64,000 bases of DNA from Hyphomicrobiales bacterium (GCA_930633525.1 CAKNFP010000001.1:2458001-2522000); one strand, 5' to 3'; positions 10,863-23,951 are shown, counted from the stretch's first letter. The notes: generated by a model from the sequence alone, not told the origin. Translations and numbers: made by a program.

Positions 10863-11366
10863 TCAACCGCCGGCGAATTTGGCCTTGAGCCGCTCTGCGA
10901 CGGGAGCCGGCACGAAGGAGGAGACGTCACCCTTCATGGCAGCGATCTGGCGCACCAAGGTGGCGGTGATGGGGCGGACATCCGGCGACGCTGGCAGGAA
11001 AACGGTGCCAACATCGGGCGCCATGGCATCGTTCATGCCCGCCATCTGCATTTCATAGTTCAGGTCGGTGCCGTCACGAAGGCCTCGCACCATGATGGAG
11101 GCCCCGGCGCGGCGCGCGGCGGTGACCGCGAGATCGTCGAAGGTAACGATTTCGATGGTGCAGCCCGAGGCCGCTCCCACCGGGCCGCAGACGTCCCGCA
11201 GCATCTCCGCTCTCTCCTCGGCCGAGAACAGCGGCGCCTTGCCGGGATGGACGCCGATGGCGATCACCAGCCGATCCACGAAACGGCAGGCCTGACGCAC
11301 CACGTCGAGATGACCGTTGGTCACCGGATCGAACGAGCCGGTATAGAAGGCTGTGGCGGGCGGCAT
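10863..11366 (-). CDS. coaD: Phosphopantetheine adenylyltransferase
   Basis: CoaD adenylates 4'-phosphopantetheine to dephospho-CoA, the penultimate step of coenzyme A synthesis. The ATG at 11366 gives 167 residues, the normal length. The nucleotidyltransferase motif [13 protein letters not shown], containing the HxGH-type signature, is at residues 8-20. Other family segments are [20 protein letters not shown] and the C-terminal SSTLVRQI-like [14 protein letters not shown]. It is the first gene of the likely coaD-cyclophilin-cyclophilin-queA-tgt operon, 29 bases upstream of the exported cyclophilin. Confidence 0.96.
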   Translation of the reverse strand: MPPATAFYTGSFDPVTNGHLDVVRQACRFVDRLVIAIGVHPGKAPLFSAEERAEMLRDVCGPVGAASGCTIEIVTFDDLAVTAARRAGASIMVRGLRDGTDLNYEMQMAGMNDAMAPDVGTVFLPASPDVRPITATLVRQIAAMKGDVSSFVPAPVAERLKAKFAGG

Positions 11367-11546
11367 GGTCTGCTGCGTTCCCCCGGGCTGGCGGAGATCG
11401 ATGGGACCCCGTTTGGGCAAAAAGGCTTACAAGGGCGATCCGGTGACTGCAAGCCCGGATGGGAGACGACAAGCCACGCGCGCTATATCCTTTCCGGGCT
11501 GGGGAGCTATCATGGCGGTCGAAAATCGTGCTGCGAGAGACTGTTG

Positions 11547-12590
11547 ATGACCCGATCGTCGAAAAAGAACGGCAAAGCGTCCTCCCCATCCTCCGACCGC
11601 CTGCCCTCCGAAGCCACGGCTGAGTCCCCGGCCAGCGAGGCGGTAAAGGAGAGCCAGCCGAAATCCGACGCAAAGAAAAGCAACAAGAGGAAGCCGCCGC
11701 CGCACATCGAGATCTCCGCCCTCGACAAGCTGATCGCGCCCTATCGCATCACCGACGGCAAAGATTTCCGGATCAAGGATCATAATCCCGACGATACCGC
11801 CGGGCTTGACCTCAAGGATCACGCGCGGGATCTGCTGGATCGTGGCGTGGCTGCGCTCAGCGCTATTCAGGAAAAGCTTTTTGCCGACAACAGCTGGTCG
11901 GTTCTCCTCGTCTTCCAGGCCATGGACGCGGCGGGCAAGGACGGCACCATCAAGCATGTCATGTCGGGCATCAATCCGCAGGGCTGCCAGGTCCATGCCT
12001 TCAAGGCGCCGTCATCGGAAGAGCTGGACCATGATTTTCTCTGGCGGACCCACCAGCGCCTGCCGGAGCGGGGCCGCATCGGCATCTTCAATCGCTCTTA
12101 TTATGAGGAAGTGCTGGTCGTCCGCGTCCACCAGGAAATCCTCGACAACGAGGGCTTGCCTCCCAAGCTCGTGACCGAGTCGATCTGGGATGATCGGTTG
12201 AAGGATATCCGCCACCACGAGCGCTATCTCGCCCGCAATGGCATGCTGATCCTCAAATTCTTCCTGAACGTCTCGAAGGACGAACAGAAGAAGCGCCTGC
12301 TCCAGCGCATCGACGACCCGGCCAAGAACTGGAAGTTCGAAAGCAAGGATGTCGACGAACGCACCTATTGGAAGGCCTATATGCACGCCTATGAGGAGGC
12401 GATCCGGGCCACCGCCAGCGATGTCGCACCGTGGTACGTCATTCCCGCCAACAACAAGTGGTTCACGCGGCTCGCCGTCATGACCGCCCTGATCACCGAG
12501 ATGTCCAAGCTCGGCCTGGACTATCCGAAGCTCGACGAAACCGATCAGCACAAGCTGCTCGGCTTCCGCGAACGGCTGGAAGCGGACTGA
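11547..12590 (+). CDS. Polyphosphate kinase 2 family phosphotransferase
   Basis: PPK2 enzymes move phosphate between polyphosphate and nucleotides. The ATG at 11547 gives 347 residues. The first ~50 are low-complexity (Ser, Lys, Ala). The core begins at LDKLIAPYRI. It contains a P-loop (VFQAMDAAGKDGTIKHVM), then INPQGCQVHAFKAPS, the Arg-rich lid RLPERGRIGIFNRSYYEEV, and the C-terminal WYVIPANNKWFTRLAV. The LDKLIAPYRI start and single-domain layout point to the polyphosphate:nucleotide phosphotransferase subgroup (likely class III, acting on AMP/ADP), but subgroup choice is an inference. It is divergent from coaD. A PPK1 gene is present 48 kb away. Confidence 0.92.
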   Translation: MTRSSKKNGKASSPSSDRLPSEATAESPASEAVKESQPKSDAKKSNKRKPPPHIEISALDKLIAPYRITDGKDFRIKDHNPDDTAGLDLKDHARDLLDRGVAALSAIQEKLFADNSWSVLLVFQAMDAAGKDGTIKHVMSGINPQGCQVHAFKAPSSEELDHDFLWRTHQRLPERGRIGIFNRSYYEEVLVVRVHQEILDNEGLPPKLVTESIWDDRLKDIRHHERYLARNGMLILKFFLNVSKDEQKKRLLQRIDDPAKNWKFESKDVDERTYWKAYMHAYEEAIRATASDVAPWYVIPANNKWFTRLAVMTALITEMSKLGLDYPKLDETDQHKLLGFRERLEAD

Positions 12591-12672
12591 GGCGCGGGGC
12601 GGTCATCGTCCCTGCCAAGGCCATCGAGACCAGAGGCCAAGACGGGTGGCCCGAAGGCGGAGGCTTCGTAGC

Positions 12673-13092
12673 CTACCCCTTCAGGCCGCCCATGCGCAGA
12701 ATATGCGTCCATTCCGCATCCGTCACCGACTGGACGGAGAGGCGCGAATTGTTGACCAGGACCATGTCCTTCAGCGCCGGATCCATCTTGATCACTTCCA
12801 GCGTGACAGCCTGCGGCAGCGCCTCCACCGCCTTCACGTCAACCATTCCAAACCGGCCGGAAGCATCTGTGTGATCGGGATAATATTCCTTGATCACCTC
12901 GACGATGCCGACGATCTCCTTGCCTTCGTTCGAATGATAGAAGAAGCCCCGGTCGCCGATCTTCATCGCCATCAGGTTCAGTTTGGCGCCATGATTGCGG
13001 ACGCCATTCCAATGCGTCCCCTTGTCGCCGGCATCGCATTGCTGCTGCCACGACCAGGTGGACGGTTCAGACTTGAAGAGCCAATGGGGCAT
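12673..13092 (-). CDS. EVE domain-containing protein
   Basis: The ATG at 13092 starts MPHWLFKSEPSTWSW, the characteristic opening of the EVE (PUA-like) family that includes thymocyte nuclear protein 1. The 139-residue product is all EVE domain: THWNGVRNHGAKLNL, GDRGFFYHSNEGKEIVGI, and a C-terminal VLVNNSRLSVQSV. EVE domains bind modified bases in DNA or RNA; in bacteria the ligand is mostly unknown. An AGGAG lies 11 bases before the ATG. The upstream extension of the frame to 13203 is not supported. Confidence 0.9.
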   Translation of the reverse strand: MPHWLFKSEPSTWSWQQQCDAGDKGTHWNGVRNHGAKLNLMAMKIGDRGFFYHSNEGKEIVGIVEVIKEYYPDHTDASGRFGMVDVKAVEALPQAVTLEVIKMDPALKDMVLVNNSRLSVQSVTDAEWTHILRMGGLKG

Positions 13093-13259
13093 CGCGCGCT
13101 CAACTCCTGCAATGAAGGCCCTGAGCGTGCCCGCTGCCTTCAGGATCGCGGAAACGCTCTGATCTCGCCTTGACGCAATTCCGAGCGGCAGGCCGCCGCT
13201 CACTTTTCCGAGAACTGCGTTGGCAGGGATATACGCTCCCGCCCGCTAATCAAGGCCCA

Positions 13260-14228
13260 TCAGGCCGCCATCAGCAAACGCGCGAAAGTGGCAAGATCGA
13301 CATTGCCGCCGCTGAGAATGATGCCGACCCGCTGCCCCTTGACCGGGACCACGCCGGTGAAGGCTGCCGCGGCGGCGAGACAGCCTGTGGGCTCCACGAC
13401 CATCTTCATGCGCTCGGCGAAGAACCGCATGGCCTCGACGAGCGCCGCGTCCGGCACGGTGACCACGTCATCCACAAGGTCCTGGACGATCGAGAAGGTG
13501 ATATTCCCAAGCGCCGTCGTCTGCGCACCATCGGCCAATGTCTTGGGGACATCGATCGTGACGATCCGGCCCTCGCGGAAAGAGCGCGCGCCGTCATCAC
13601 CGGCCGCCGGCTCGACGCCGATGACTCGGCACCGCGGAGACAGAGCCTTGGCGGCGAGCACCGAGCCCGAGAGCAGGCCGCCGCCGCCGAGCGGTGCGAG
13701 CAGAAGGTCCAATTCGCCCACCTCCTCGATGAGCTCCTTGGTAACGGTGCCCTGCCCGGCGATGATATCGGGATGATCAAAGGGCGGGATCAGCGCGAGC
13801 CCGCGCTCGCCGGCGATCCGCCGGCCGATAGCCGCACGGTCCTCGGTGTAGCGGTCATAGAAGACGACCTCGCCGCCATAGCCGCGTGTGGCCGCGACTT
13901 TGATGGCAGGCGCGTCCTGCGGCATGATGATGACCGTGGGCACGCCGAGGAGGTGCCCCGCCAGCGCCACCGCCTGGGCGTGATTGCCCGAGGAAAAAGC
14001 CACCGCGCCGCGCGTCTTCTGGCCATCATCAAGCGCCGCGAGCGCGTTGTAGGCGCCCCGGAACTTGAAGGCGCCGACGCGCTGGAAATTCTCTGCCTTG
14101 AAGAGCAGCGACGCCCCCGTCCTCTCATCGGCTGTACGCGATGTCATGACCGGCGTGCGATGCGCCATGCCGGCAATGCGTTCCGACGCGCGGGCAACAT
14201 CATCATAGGTCGGGGCGGGGATCGACAT
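13260..14228 (-). CDS. PLP-dependent threonine/serine dehydratase family protein
   Basis: A fold-type II PLP enzyme of 322 residues that probably deaminates threonine or serine to the 2-oxo acid. The Schiff-base lysine is K55 in AFKFRGAYNAL. The substrate loop SSGNHAQAVA and the phosphate-binding GGGGLLSG are intact. There is no C-terminal ACT domain, so it is of the catabolic TdcB/serine racemase-like size rather than the isoleucine-regulated IlvA type. Related enzymes act on threo-3-hydroxyaspartate, so exact substrate is uncertain. The start is the ATG at 14228; the open frame continues upstream to 14360 without support. Confidence 0.88.
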   Translation of the reverse strand: MSIPAPTYDDVARASERIAGMAHRTPVMTSRTADERTGASLLFKAENFQRVGAFKFRGAYNALAALDDGQKTRGAVAFSSGNHAQAVALAGHLLGVPTVIIMPQDAPAIKVAATRGYGGEVVFYDRYTEDRAAIGRRIAGERGLALIPPFDHPDIIAGQGTVTKELIEEVGELDLLLAPLGGGGLLSGSVLAAKALSPRCRVIGVEPAAGDDGARSFREGRIVTIDVPKTLADGAQTTALGNITFSIVQDLVDDVVTVPDAALVEAMRFFAERMKMVVEPTGCLAAAAAFTGVVPVKGQRVGIILSGGNVDLATFARLLMAA

Positions 14229-14589
14229 TGGGCTGACTCGCGGCATGAGGATTGGAAGTCGCGCCGCCATCCTGCCCACAACGGCCTCCAGCTTCAATAT
14301 GACAACAGCCCGCCGGAAGCTGAGTAACAGCATTGGCCAAGCGAACGCACGCCGGAGCATCGAGCAAGGGAGAGGCTGCGCATGCCCCGCGGACGCTTCT
14401 GGCCGCGCCTCACATTATCCTCATCTAATAATTTAGAAATACATTCTAACATATTGAATTTCAATAAATATATCAAATTATATACGATCTGCATTGCACC
14501 AGATCCTTGCCGCCGCGCAATAAAAAAGCCCCGGCAAACGCCGGGGCTTTTCATGTCGTCTGAAGAGCCCGGCTTCAGCCGGAAAGCGC
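14229..14589. other. Intergenic region with A/T-rich block and gyrA terminator
   Basis: This gap separates the dehydratase start and the gyrA stop, both on the minus strand. Positions about 14410-14500 are strikingly A/T-rich for this chromosome. They lie about 180-270 bases upstream of the dehydratase and could contain its promoter, or be a scar of a transferred segment. The gyrA terminator sits at 14522-14551. No gene is visible. Confidence 0.5.
14522..14551 (-). terminator. Rho-independent terminator of gyrA
   Basis: An 8-bp perfect stem GCCCCGGC/GCCGGGGC with a four-base loop is extended by A/T pairs. On the minus strand it is followed by a run of six T. It lies about 40 bases after the gyrA stop. 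A run of T on the plus strand makes it potentially bidirectional. Confidence 0.88.
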
Positions 14590-17358
14590 CTATTCTTCGG
14601 TGCCGCCCTCGGCTGCATCATCGACGTCGCCGATTTCGCCGCCATCCTCACTGCCATCGTCGCTGATGTGCTCGACGGAAACCACCTTCTCATCGTCAGC
14701 GGTGTTGAAGACGATCACCCCCTGGCTCGAGCGTCCGACGATGCGGATGCCGTCCACAGGTACGCGGATCAACTGGCCGCCATTGGTGACGAGCATGATC
14801 TGGTCGTTGTCCTCGACGGGGAAGGATTCCACCAGGGCACCATTGCGGCTGTTGACCGCCATCGCCACGATGCCTTTGCCGCCACGGCCGGTGACGCGAT
14901 ACTCATAAGCCGAGGATCGCTTGCCATAGCCGTTCTCGGACAGGGTGAGCACGAACTGCTCCGCCGCGCCCATGATGGCATAGCGCTCCTGCCCGAGCTC
15001 GAGCGCGTCGCTTGCCTCCTCGACATCGCCATCGGCCTGAACCTCGGCCGCATCGCCATTGGCAACTTCACCAATGACGGCTCTGCGCGCGGCTCCCGCC
15101 AACTTCAGATAGGCCGCCCGCTCGTCGGCGGAGGCTTCCACATGACGCAGGATCGCCATGGAGATGACCTTGTCGCCGGCCGCCAGTGATATGCCGCGCA
15201 CGCCAGTCGAGTCACGCCCCTTGAAGACGCGCACGTCCGTTGTCTCGAAGCGGATGCACTGGCCCTTGGCCGTCGTCAGCAACACATCGTCCGTCTCGGT
15301 GCAGATCCCCACATCGACGATGGAATCGCCCTCGTCGAGCTTCATGGCAATCTTGCCGGCGCGGTTGACCTGCACGAAGTCCGACAGCTTGTTGCGACGC
15401 ACGCCGCCCGAGGCGGTGGCGAACATCACGTCTAGCGTCGCCCAGCTGGCCTCGTCCTCCACCAGCGGCATGATCGTCGTGATGCGCTCACCTTCCACAA
15501 GCGGCAGCATGTTGACGAGCGCCTTGCCGCGGGCGTTCGGCGCGGCCAGCGGAAGCCGCCACACCTTCTCCTTGTAGACCTGGCCACGGGACGAGAAGAA
15601 CAGCACTGGCGTGTGGGTGTTGGCCACGAACAGGCGCGTGACGAAATCCGCGTCGCGCGTCTGCATGCCGGAGCGCCCCTTGCCGCCGCGCCGCTGGGCG
15701 CGATAGGTCGAGAGCGGCACACGCTTGATATATCCGGCGTGGCTCACGGTCACGACCATGTCCTCGCGCTGGATCAGGTCCTCGTCATCGACATCGGAAT
15801 CCCAGTCGAGGATCTCGGTCCGGCGTGGCGTGGCGAAGGCATTCTTGATGGCCGCGAGCTCATCGCGAACGATCCCGAGAATGCGGGTCCGCGACCGCAG
15901 GATATCGAGGTAATCGGCGATCTCGACCGCGAGCTTGTTCAACTCGTCGGCGATCTCATCCCGGCCCAGTGCCGTCAGGCGGCGCAGCGGCAGGTCGAGG
16001 ATGGCGCGGGCCTGGGTTTCGGAAAGCCTGTAGGTGCCGTCCTCTGCCACGCGATGGTTCGGATCGTCGATCAGAGCGATCAGCGCCGCAACGTCATGGG
16101 CCGGCCAGTGGCGGGACATCAGCGCTTCGCGGGCCGTATTGGTGTCGGCTGACGAGCGGATGAGCCGGATGATCTCATCGATATTGGCGACCGCGATGCC
16201 GAGGCCGACCAAGATATGGGCGCGATCGCGGGCCTTGTTGAGCAGATACTTCGTGCGCCGGGAGACGACCTCCTCGCGGAAATCCACGAAGGCCCGGATC
16301 ATGTCATAGAGATTGAGGAGTTCCGGCCGGCCACCGTTCAGCGCCACCATATTCGCGCCGAAACTCGTCTGCAGCGTGGTGAAACGATAGAGCTGGTTCA
16401 ACACCACATCGGCGACCGCGTCGCGCTTAAGCTCGATCACGATGCGCATGCCATCGCGGTCGGACTCGTCGCGCAAATCGGCGATGCCCTCGACCCGCTT
16501 CTCGCGAACGAGATCCGCGATCTTTTCGATCAGCGCCGCCTTGTTCACCTGATAAGGAATCTCGGTGACGATGATCGCCTCGCGATCCTTCCGGATCTGC
16601 TCGACGGAAGCACGGGCGCGCATGATGATCGAACCGCGGCCGGTCGAATAGGCCGAGCGGATGCCGCCGCGCCCAAGGATCGTCGCAGCGGTGGGGAAGT
16701 CCGGCCCCGGAATGATCTCCGTCAGCGCTTCGACGCTTATGTCCGGATCTTCGATATAGGCGAAGCATGCATCGACCACCTCGCCGAGATTATGCGGCGG
16801 GATGTTGGTCGCCATGCCAACGGCGATGCCGCCCGCGCCATTCACCAGGAGGTTCGGGAAGCCCGCCGGCAGGACCGTGGGCTCGCGCTCGCTGTTGTCG
16901 TAGTTATCCTGGAAATTGACCGTGTCTTTGTCGAGATCGTCCAGGAGCGCCATGGCGGGCTTGGCGAGCCGCACCTCGGTGTAACGCATCGCCGCCGGGG
17001 GGTCGGCATCGACGGAGCCGAAGTTTCCCTGGCCATCCAGCAGCGGCAGGCGCATCGAGAAATGCTGCGCCATGCGCACCAGCGCATCGTAGATCGATTG
17101 GTCGCCATGCGGATGATATTTACCGATGACGTCACCGACCACGCGCGCCGACTTGCGATAGGGCTTGTCGGGCGTATAGCCGTTTTCATACATGGAATAG
17201 AGGATGCGACGGTGCACCGGCTTCAGGCCGTCACGCACATCCGGCAAGGCACGGCTCACGATCACGCTCATGGCGTAATCGAGATAGCTGCGCTTCATCT
17301 CATCGGAGATCGACACCAGAGCGATGTCGCCGCCGATCTTCTCGTCATCATCTGCCAA
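14590..17358 (-). CDS. gyrA: DNA gyrase subunit A
   Basis: GyrA forms the DNA breakage-reunion part of gyrase with GyrB. The product is 922 residues. The winged-helix domain contains the catalytic tyrosine Y126 in AAMRYTE. The quinolone-resistance region reads [17 protein letters not shown]: the position equivalent to E. coli Ser83 is Gln87 here, while the Asp87 equivalent is D91. The C-terminal beta-pinwheel starts with a canonical GyrA box, QRRGGKG, needed for DNA wrapping. An acidic, Ala-rich insert interrupts the C-terminal domain near residues 745-790, and the tail is rich in Asp, Glu and Gly. It is transcribed alone, ending at a strong terminator. Confidence 0.98.
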   Translation of the reverse strand: MADDDEKIGGDIALVSISDEMKRSYLDYAMSVIVSRALPDVRDGLKPVHRRILYSMYENGYTPDKPYRKSARVVGDVIGKYHPHGDQSIYDALVRMAQHFSMRLPLLDGQGNFGSVDADPPAAMRYTEVRLAKPAMALLDDLDKDTVNFQDNYDNSEREPTVLPAGFPNLLVNGAGGIAVGMATNIPPHNLGEVVDACFAYIEDPDISVEALTEIIPGPDFPTAATILGRGGIRSAYSTGRGSIIMRARASVEQIRKDREAIIVTEIPYQVNKAALIEKIADLVREKRVEGIADLRDESDRDGMRIVIELKRDAVADVVLNQLYRFTTLQTSFGANMVALNGGRPELLNLYDMIRAFVDFREEVVSRRTKYLLNKARDRAHILVGLGIAVANIDEIIRLIRSSADTNTAREALMSRHWPAHDVAALIALIDDPNHRVAEDGTYRLSETQARAILDLPLRRLTALGRDEIADELNKLAVEIADYLDILRSRTRILGIVRDELAAIKNAFATPRRTEILDWDSDVDDEDLIQREDMVVTVSHAGYIKRVPLSTYRAQRRGGKGRSGMQTRDADFVTRLFVANTHTPVLFFSSRGQVYKEKVWRLPLAAPNARGKALVNMLPLVEGERITTIMPLVEDEASWATLDVMFATASGGVRRNKLSDFVQVNRAGKIAMKLDEGDSIVDVGICTETDDVLLTTAKGQCIRFETTDVRVFKGRDSTGVRGISLAAGDKVISMAILRHVEASADERAAYLKLAGAARRAVIGEVANGDAAEVQADGDVEEASDALELGQERYAIMGAAEQFVLTLSENGYGKRSSAYEYRVTGRGGKGIVAMAVNSRNGALVESFPVEDNDQIMLVTNGGQLIRVPVDGIRIVGRSSQGVIVFNTADDEKVVSVEHISDDGSEDGGEIGDVDDAAEGGTEE

Positions 17359-17877
17359 GAGAGAGTTCCAACAAAAATCTCAGGAAGGGGCCTTTGGAGC
17401 GTCCCGAACGGATCTCATCCGCAGTGAGGGGCGGCCTATGCCACGATAGCCATTCCATTCAGGCCCCAGCCCGCCGGACGTACCCCGCCCGCACGATGGG
17501 GAAACGCACCTGATTCAACGAGTTCATGAGCGATCTCATCGAAGAAAGGGATGCACTTTACCAGTACCATGCTCTAACGCATCCGCCGTTGAAAAGCCAG
17601 CATTGACGCCCCCTGTTAACGATTTAATTATCTATATATATCAATAGCTTATCCATATCGGGTAATTCGGTCCGCATCCATGTGCCGCGCGTAAGGCGCC
17701 CAACCGCCAATTTTGATGATTCGCGGTGCATTTTCCCCGGCGCAGGCGCCTTGAACGCCGCCCGAAACAACGCCTGTCTGGCTCCCCTTGTCTGTCACGG
17801 GACCGTCGCTCGATCGGCTTAGGGTCGCGCTCTTCCACGCGCCAACCCGTACAGAACCGGTCCGCCAGGAACAAGCG
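17359..17877. other. Divergent promoter region between gyrA and the phytase-like gene
   Basis: This 519-base gap has no credible gene. An A/T-rich stretch at about 17615-17660 (GTTAACGATTTAATTA followed by TATATAT) stands out from the GC-rich background. It may hold promoter elements for either divergent gene. I cannot assign a regulator; the spacing of the two TTAA boxes (4 bases) does not fit the CtrA consensus. Confidence 0.4.
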
Positions 17878-18987
17878 ATGCTCAGAACATGCCCTCCCTT
17901 GCTGGCCGCCGTTCTCATCGGCCTCGCCCCTTCGGCCCTCGCCACCGAGAGCACGTCCGGCGCCCTGTCGCTGCGCTTCATCGGCGAGAAGAGCATTCCC
18001 GCCCATACGGACGTGGATGGAACGCGGGTCGGGGGGCTCTCGGGGCTCGCCTTCGACGCAGCCGGCAAGCGCTGGATCGCTCTTAGCGACGACCGCTCGG
18101 AGAAGGCCCCTGCCCGCTTTTACACGCTGAAGCTCGACTATGACGCCTCTGGCTTCCGCGCCGTTAACATCGACAAGGCCGTCACCCTCCTCGACGCCGA
18201 CGGCCAGCCATTCCCCATACGTAGTGTCGACCCGGAGGCGCTGCGCCGCGATCCGGGAAGCGGCGCGCTCTACTGGACGAGCGAAGGGGACGTGAACGCG
18301 GGCATCGACCCCGTGCTGCGGGCGGCCACCGCAGACGGGCATTTCCTGCGTGAGATCAAGTTGCCGGCCCGCTACCGCGTCAGCATCGACAGCAAGCACG
18401 GGCCGCGCAACAATCTCGCCTTCGAAGGACTGGCCCTGACGCCGGACGCGGGAACCCTGGTCATTGCGCTGGAAAACGCGCTGGTGCAGGACGGCCCGAA
18501 AGCCTCGCTGACGGAAACGAGCCCCGTGCGTGTCGCCACCTTCGATGTTGCGTCAGGGCAGCCCGGCTCCGAATGGGTCTATGTGACCGATCCGATCCGC
18601 ATGGCTCCGGCCAAGGCGGGCGGCTTCGCGGACAATGGCGTATCGGACATTCTCGCGCTCGACGAGGGATCCCTGCTCGTCATGGAGCGCGGCTACAGCG
18701 CGGGCAAAGGGAACGACGTCCGCCTCTATCGCACGGACCGGCGGAACGCGACCGACGTCTCCGCCATCGACGCCCTTTCCGGCGCAAACTGGACGCCGCT
18801 CGGCAAGACGCTGGTGCTTGATCTCGCGACCCTCGGCGTTGCTCTCGACAATTTCGAGGGCATGGACTTCGGCCCGCGGCTGGAGAACGGCAATCGCACC
18901 CTGGTCATCGTCTCCGACGACAATTTCAACGATGCGCAGACCACCAAATTCCTGGCCTTCGAAGTCATCGAGGGAGCCAGGGAATAA
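17878..18987 (+). CDS. Esterase-like activity of phytase family protein (secreted)
   Basis: The ATG at 17878 has CCAGGA eight to ten bases upstream and opens a signal peptide (LLAAVLIGLAPSALA, likely cleavage after ALA), giving 369 residues. An open frame from 17788 lacks this support. The mature part matches the phytase-like esterase domain family: GGLSGLAFDAAGKRWIALSDDR near the N-terminus, DPEALRRDPGSGALYW, NLAFEGLALTPD and FEGMDFGP. This suggests a beta-propeller in the periplasm or outside the cell. Family members are poorly characterised; hydrolysis of phosphate or other esters is inferred only from the family name. Confidence 0.85.
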   Translation: MLRTCPPLLAAVLIGLAPSALATESTSGALSLRFIGEKSIPAHTDVDGTRVGGLSGLAFDAAGKRWIALSDDRSEKAPARFYTLKLDYDASGFRAVNIDKAVTLLDADGQPFPIRSVDPEALRRDPGSGALYWTSEGDVNAGIDPVLRAATADGHFLREIKLPARYRVSIDSKHGPRNNLAFEGLALTPDAGTLVIALENALVQDGPKASLTETSPVRVATFDVASGQPGSEWVYVTDPIRMAPAKAGGFADNGVSDILALDEGSLLVMERGYSAGKGNDVRLYRTDRRNATDVSAIDALSGANWTPLGKTLVLDLATLGVALDNFEGMDFGPRLENGNRTLVIVSDDNFNDAQTTKFLAFEVIEGARE

Positions 18988-19131
18988 CGCGAACCGGCGC
19001 TGGCCATACGGCAAGGCATAAAGCCGCATCGGCGTCGGAGCTCGGACCCAAGCCCGCCCTGGGGCGAGGACAGTCCCCGGAGAACAGTCCTGGGAGCGCG
19101 GCCATGGCCCAAGCCTGACCGTCGCCTCAAC

Positions 19132-19647
19132 CTAGAACGGAATATCGTCGTCGAGGTCGCTTGCGTATTTCGAACCGCCGGGCGCCGCCGGGCGCCGGTC
19201 GGACGAGCGCTGCTCCATGGGCGAGGCCCGGCCGAAGTCGCCGCCGCGCGCGCCACCATAGCTATCATCCTCGATGGCACCGCCACCTTCGCCGCCACGG
19301 CTGTCAAGAATCGTGAGCTCGCCGCGGAAACGCTGCAGCACGATCTCGGTCGTGTAGCGCTCCTGGCCGTCCTTATCCTGCCATTTGCGGGTCTGGAGCT
19401 GGCCCTCGAGATAAACCTTCGAGCCCTTGCGCAGATATTGCTCGGCGATCTTCGCGAGGTTCTCGTTGAAGATCACCACGCTATGCCATTCCGTGCGCTC
19501 ACGGCGCTCACCGGTGGCCTTGTCGCGCCAGGTCTCCGATGTGGCGATGCGCAGGTTGACGACCGGATCCCCCGAGCCGAGCCGGCGCGTCTCGGGATCA
19601 CGCCCGAGATTCCCAACCAAAATGACCTTATTGACGCTACCTGCCAT
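19132..19647 (-). CDS. ssb: Single-stranded DNA-binding protein
   Basis: The ATG at 19647 is preceded by GGAGG with six-base spacing and gives 171 residues. The OB fold occupies the first ~110 residues ([58 protein letters not shown]). A Gly/Arg/Ser-rich linker follows. The acidic tip DLDDDIPF recruits partner proteins such as RecQ, RecO and PriA in the family. It coats single-stranded DNA in replication, repair and recombination. It is divergent from uvrA across a region containing a LexA box, so SOS control is likely. Confidence 0.97.
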   Translation of the reverse strand: MAGSVNKVILVGNLGRDPETRRLGSGDPVVNLRIATSETWRDKATGERRERTEWHSVVIFNENLAKIAEQYLRKGSKVYLEGQLQTRKWQDKDGQERYTTEIVLQRFRGELTILDSRGGEGGGAIEDDSYGGARGGDFGRASPMEQRSSDRRPAAPGGSKYASDLDDDIPF

Positions 19648-20328
19648 CACGGACCTCCACGGCCAAGTCGAACCGAAACCACGAACGCAGCCACACGGTG
19701 GGGAACCGTCAGGACGCAGGATACCTGCGCGGGCTCTCCTCTCGCGGGCACCGGGATTCGGCTCAGCAAATTCCAAAGCCTACAATTGGTCCGGACACTA
19801 GCCGATCATCCCCACTGCCGTCGCCCGAAGGCACGGGCTTGTCCACATGCAATGGCAGCCGTGATGATAACGCGCAATGAAACCGAACCGCGGCACAATT
19901 AAATGTTCCCTTTCTGTTCTAGACAGAATATTCAAAGTCTGCAACTCTCCCCGCATCAAAAACCCGTCGACTATCCGGAGAACGGAGCCGCAGCGATGGA
20001 CATAGCCTGCCTGACACCCTCGCCCGACCAGGAGCTTGTGGCATCTCGCAGTCTCACTCCGCGATCTTCTCCAGTCACCGGCTGCGCGATCATCCGATCG
20101 ACAATCGACAGGCAAGGCCTCGCGGTGAAACGCGCTGGCCACTGGCATAAAGGGAGCGGAAGGCCCATGTAGTTGCCCGTACCTGCCCTTGGATACGGGT
20201 AATAGGTCCCGTTCTTCCCGCATGCCGACAAGCCGTGCGAGAAGAGCAGGCTCATTCTTCAAGTCGTTTGTCGTGCAGCGCTCCAGGCGCCGTCCGCTCC
20301 TGTCGATCCCACTTGTCCGTTGAGAGCC
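19648..20328. other. Divergent ssb/uvrA regulatory region
   Basis: A 681-base gap between divergently transcribed ssb and uvrA. It holds the LexA box at 19905-19919. The rest shows no convincing gene: an 89-codon plus-strand frame beginning at 19903 overlaps the operator and has no family resemblance. The LexA box lies about 260 bases from ssb and 410 bases from uvrA, so one or both transcripts may have long leaders. Confidence 0.55.
19905..19919. promoter_or_regulatory. LexA (SOS) operator, GTTC-N7-GTTC
   Basis: The sequence contains two GTTC direct repeats separated by exactly seven bases, the LexA recognition pattern established for Rhizobiales and other Alphaproteobacteria. It lies between two classical SOS genes, ssb and uvrA. 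It overlaps a perfect palindrome TTCTGT-N5-ACAGAA at 19912-19928. Confidence 0.82.
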
Positions 20329-23415
<3,087 letters not shown>

Positions 23416-23621
23416 CTCTTAGCCCAGATTTCGCCGTTTTTGATGGATTTGAGCCCAAATGTAACTAAATTCTTACCCTGACGGCGGCGTAGGCATGCTT
23501 CTCATGCATGACTGTCATTCAGAAACCCCCCTGCCTGAAATCGAGGCAAAGGCCTATATGCTGCATCGCAACAAGGCGAGATCCGCAGCATCCGAAAAGC
23601 CCTCGCCATCAGGAGATTAAA

Positions 23622-23783
23622 ATGTTCGTCACGCATATTCTTTCCAAGATCCGTAGCTACCTGCGCTATCGCGATACCGTCCGTGAGCTGTCCCGCCTTT
23701 CGGACCGCGAACTCAACGATCTCGGCCTGTCCCGTTGGGATATCCCCTTCATTGCGCGCAAGCACACGAAGGTCGGTGCCTGA
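23622..23783 (+). CDS. DUF1127 small protein
   Basis: A 53-residue basic protein with the DUF1127 signature LSDRELNDLGLSRWDIPF. The ATG at 23622 has a perfect AGGAG with seven-base spacing, so the start is secure, whereas the longer open frame from 23508 is not. It is followed 30 bases later by a rho-independent terminator, which indicates a monocistronic mRNA. Small DUF1127 proteins of Alphaproteobacteria have been linked to RNA binding, phosphate and carbon metabolism and stress responses; the role here is unknown. Confidence 0.9.
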   Translation: MFVTHILSKIRSYLRYRDTVRELSRLSDRELNDLGLSRWDIPFIARKHTKVGA

Positions 23784-23812
23784 TCGTCGGGATCACATAG
23801 ATCCTGGCTCGT

Positions 23813-23845
23813 AACGCCCGCCAATTTGGCGGGCGTTCGTGTTTT
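23813..23845 (+). terminator. Rho-independent terminator after the DUF1127 gene
   Basis: An 11-bp perfect stem AACGCCCGCCA/TGGCGGGCGTT with a three-base loop is followed by CGTGTTTT. It lies 30 bases downstream of the DUF1127 stop. Confidence 0.85.
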
Positions 23846-23951
23846 GAGACTACGAATGCGCCAGTTGCTCCCAGCGCGCCTTGAATGAGCCGTGACATCG
23901 CTGTTTATTGCTGCCGCCGACAAAGCGCGGCCGATGTTACAGAGAACGACC

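Noticed and set aside
17615..17660. CtrA-type TTAA-N7-TTAA box near gyrA
   Set aside because: The two TTAA-like boxes are four bases apart, not seven.
19903..20172. 89-codon frame in the ssb/uvrA gap
   Set aside because: Its start overlaps the LexA box, it has no ribosome binding site, and the product has no recognisable fold.
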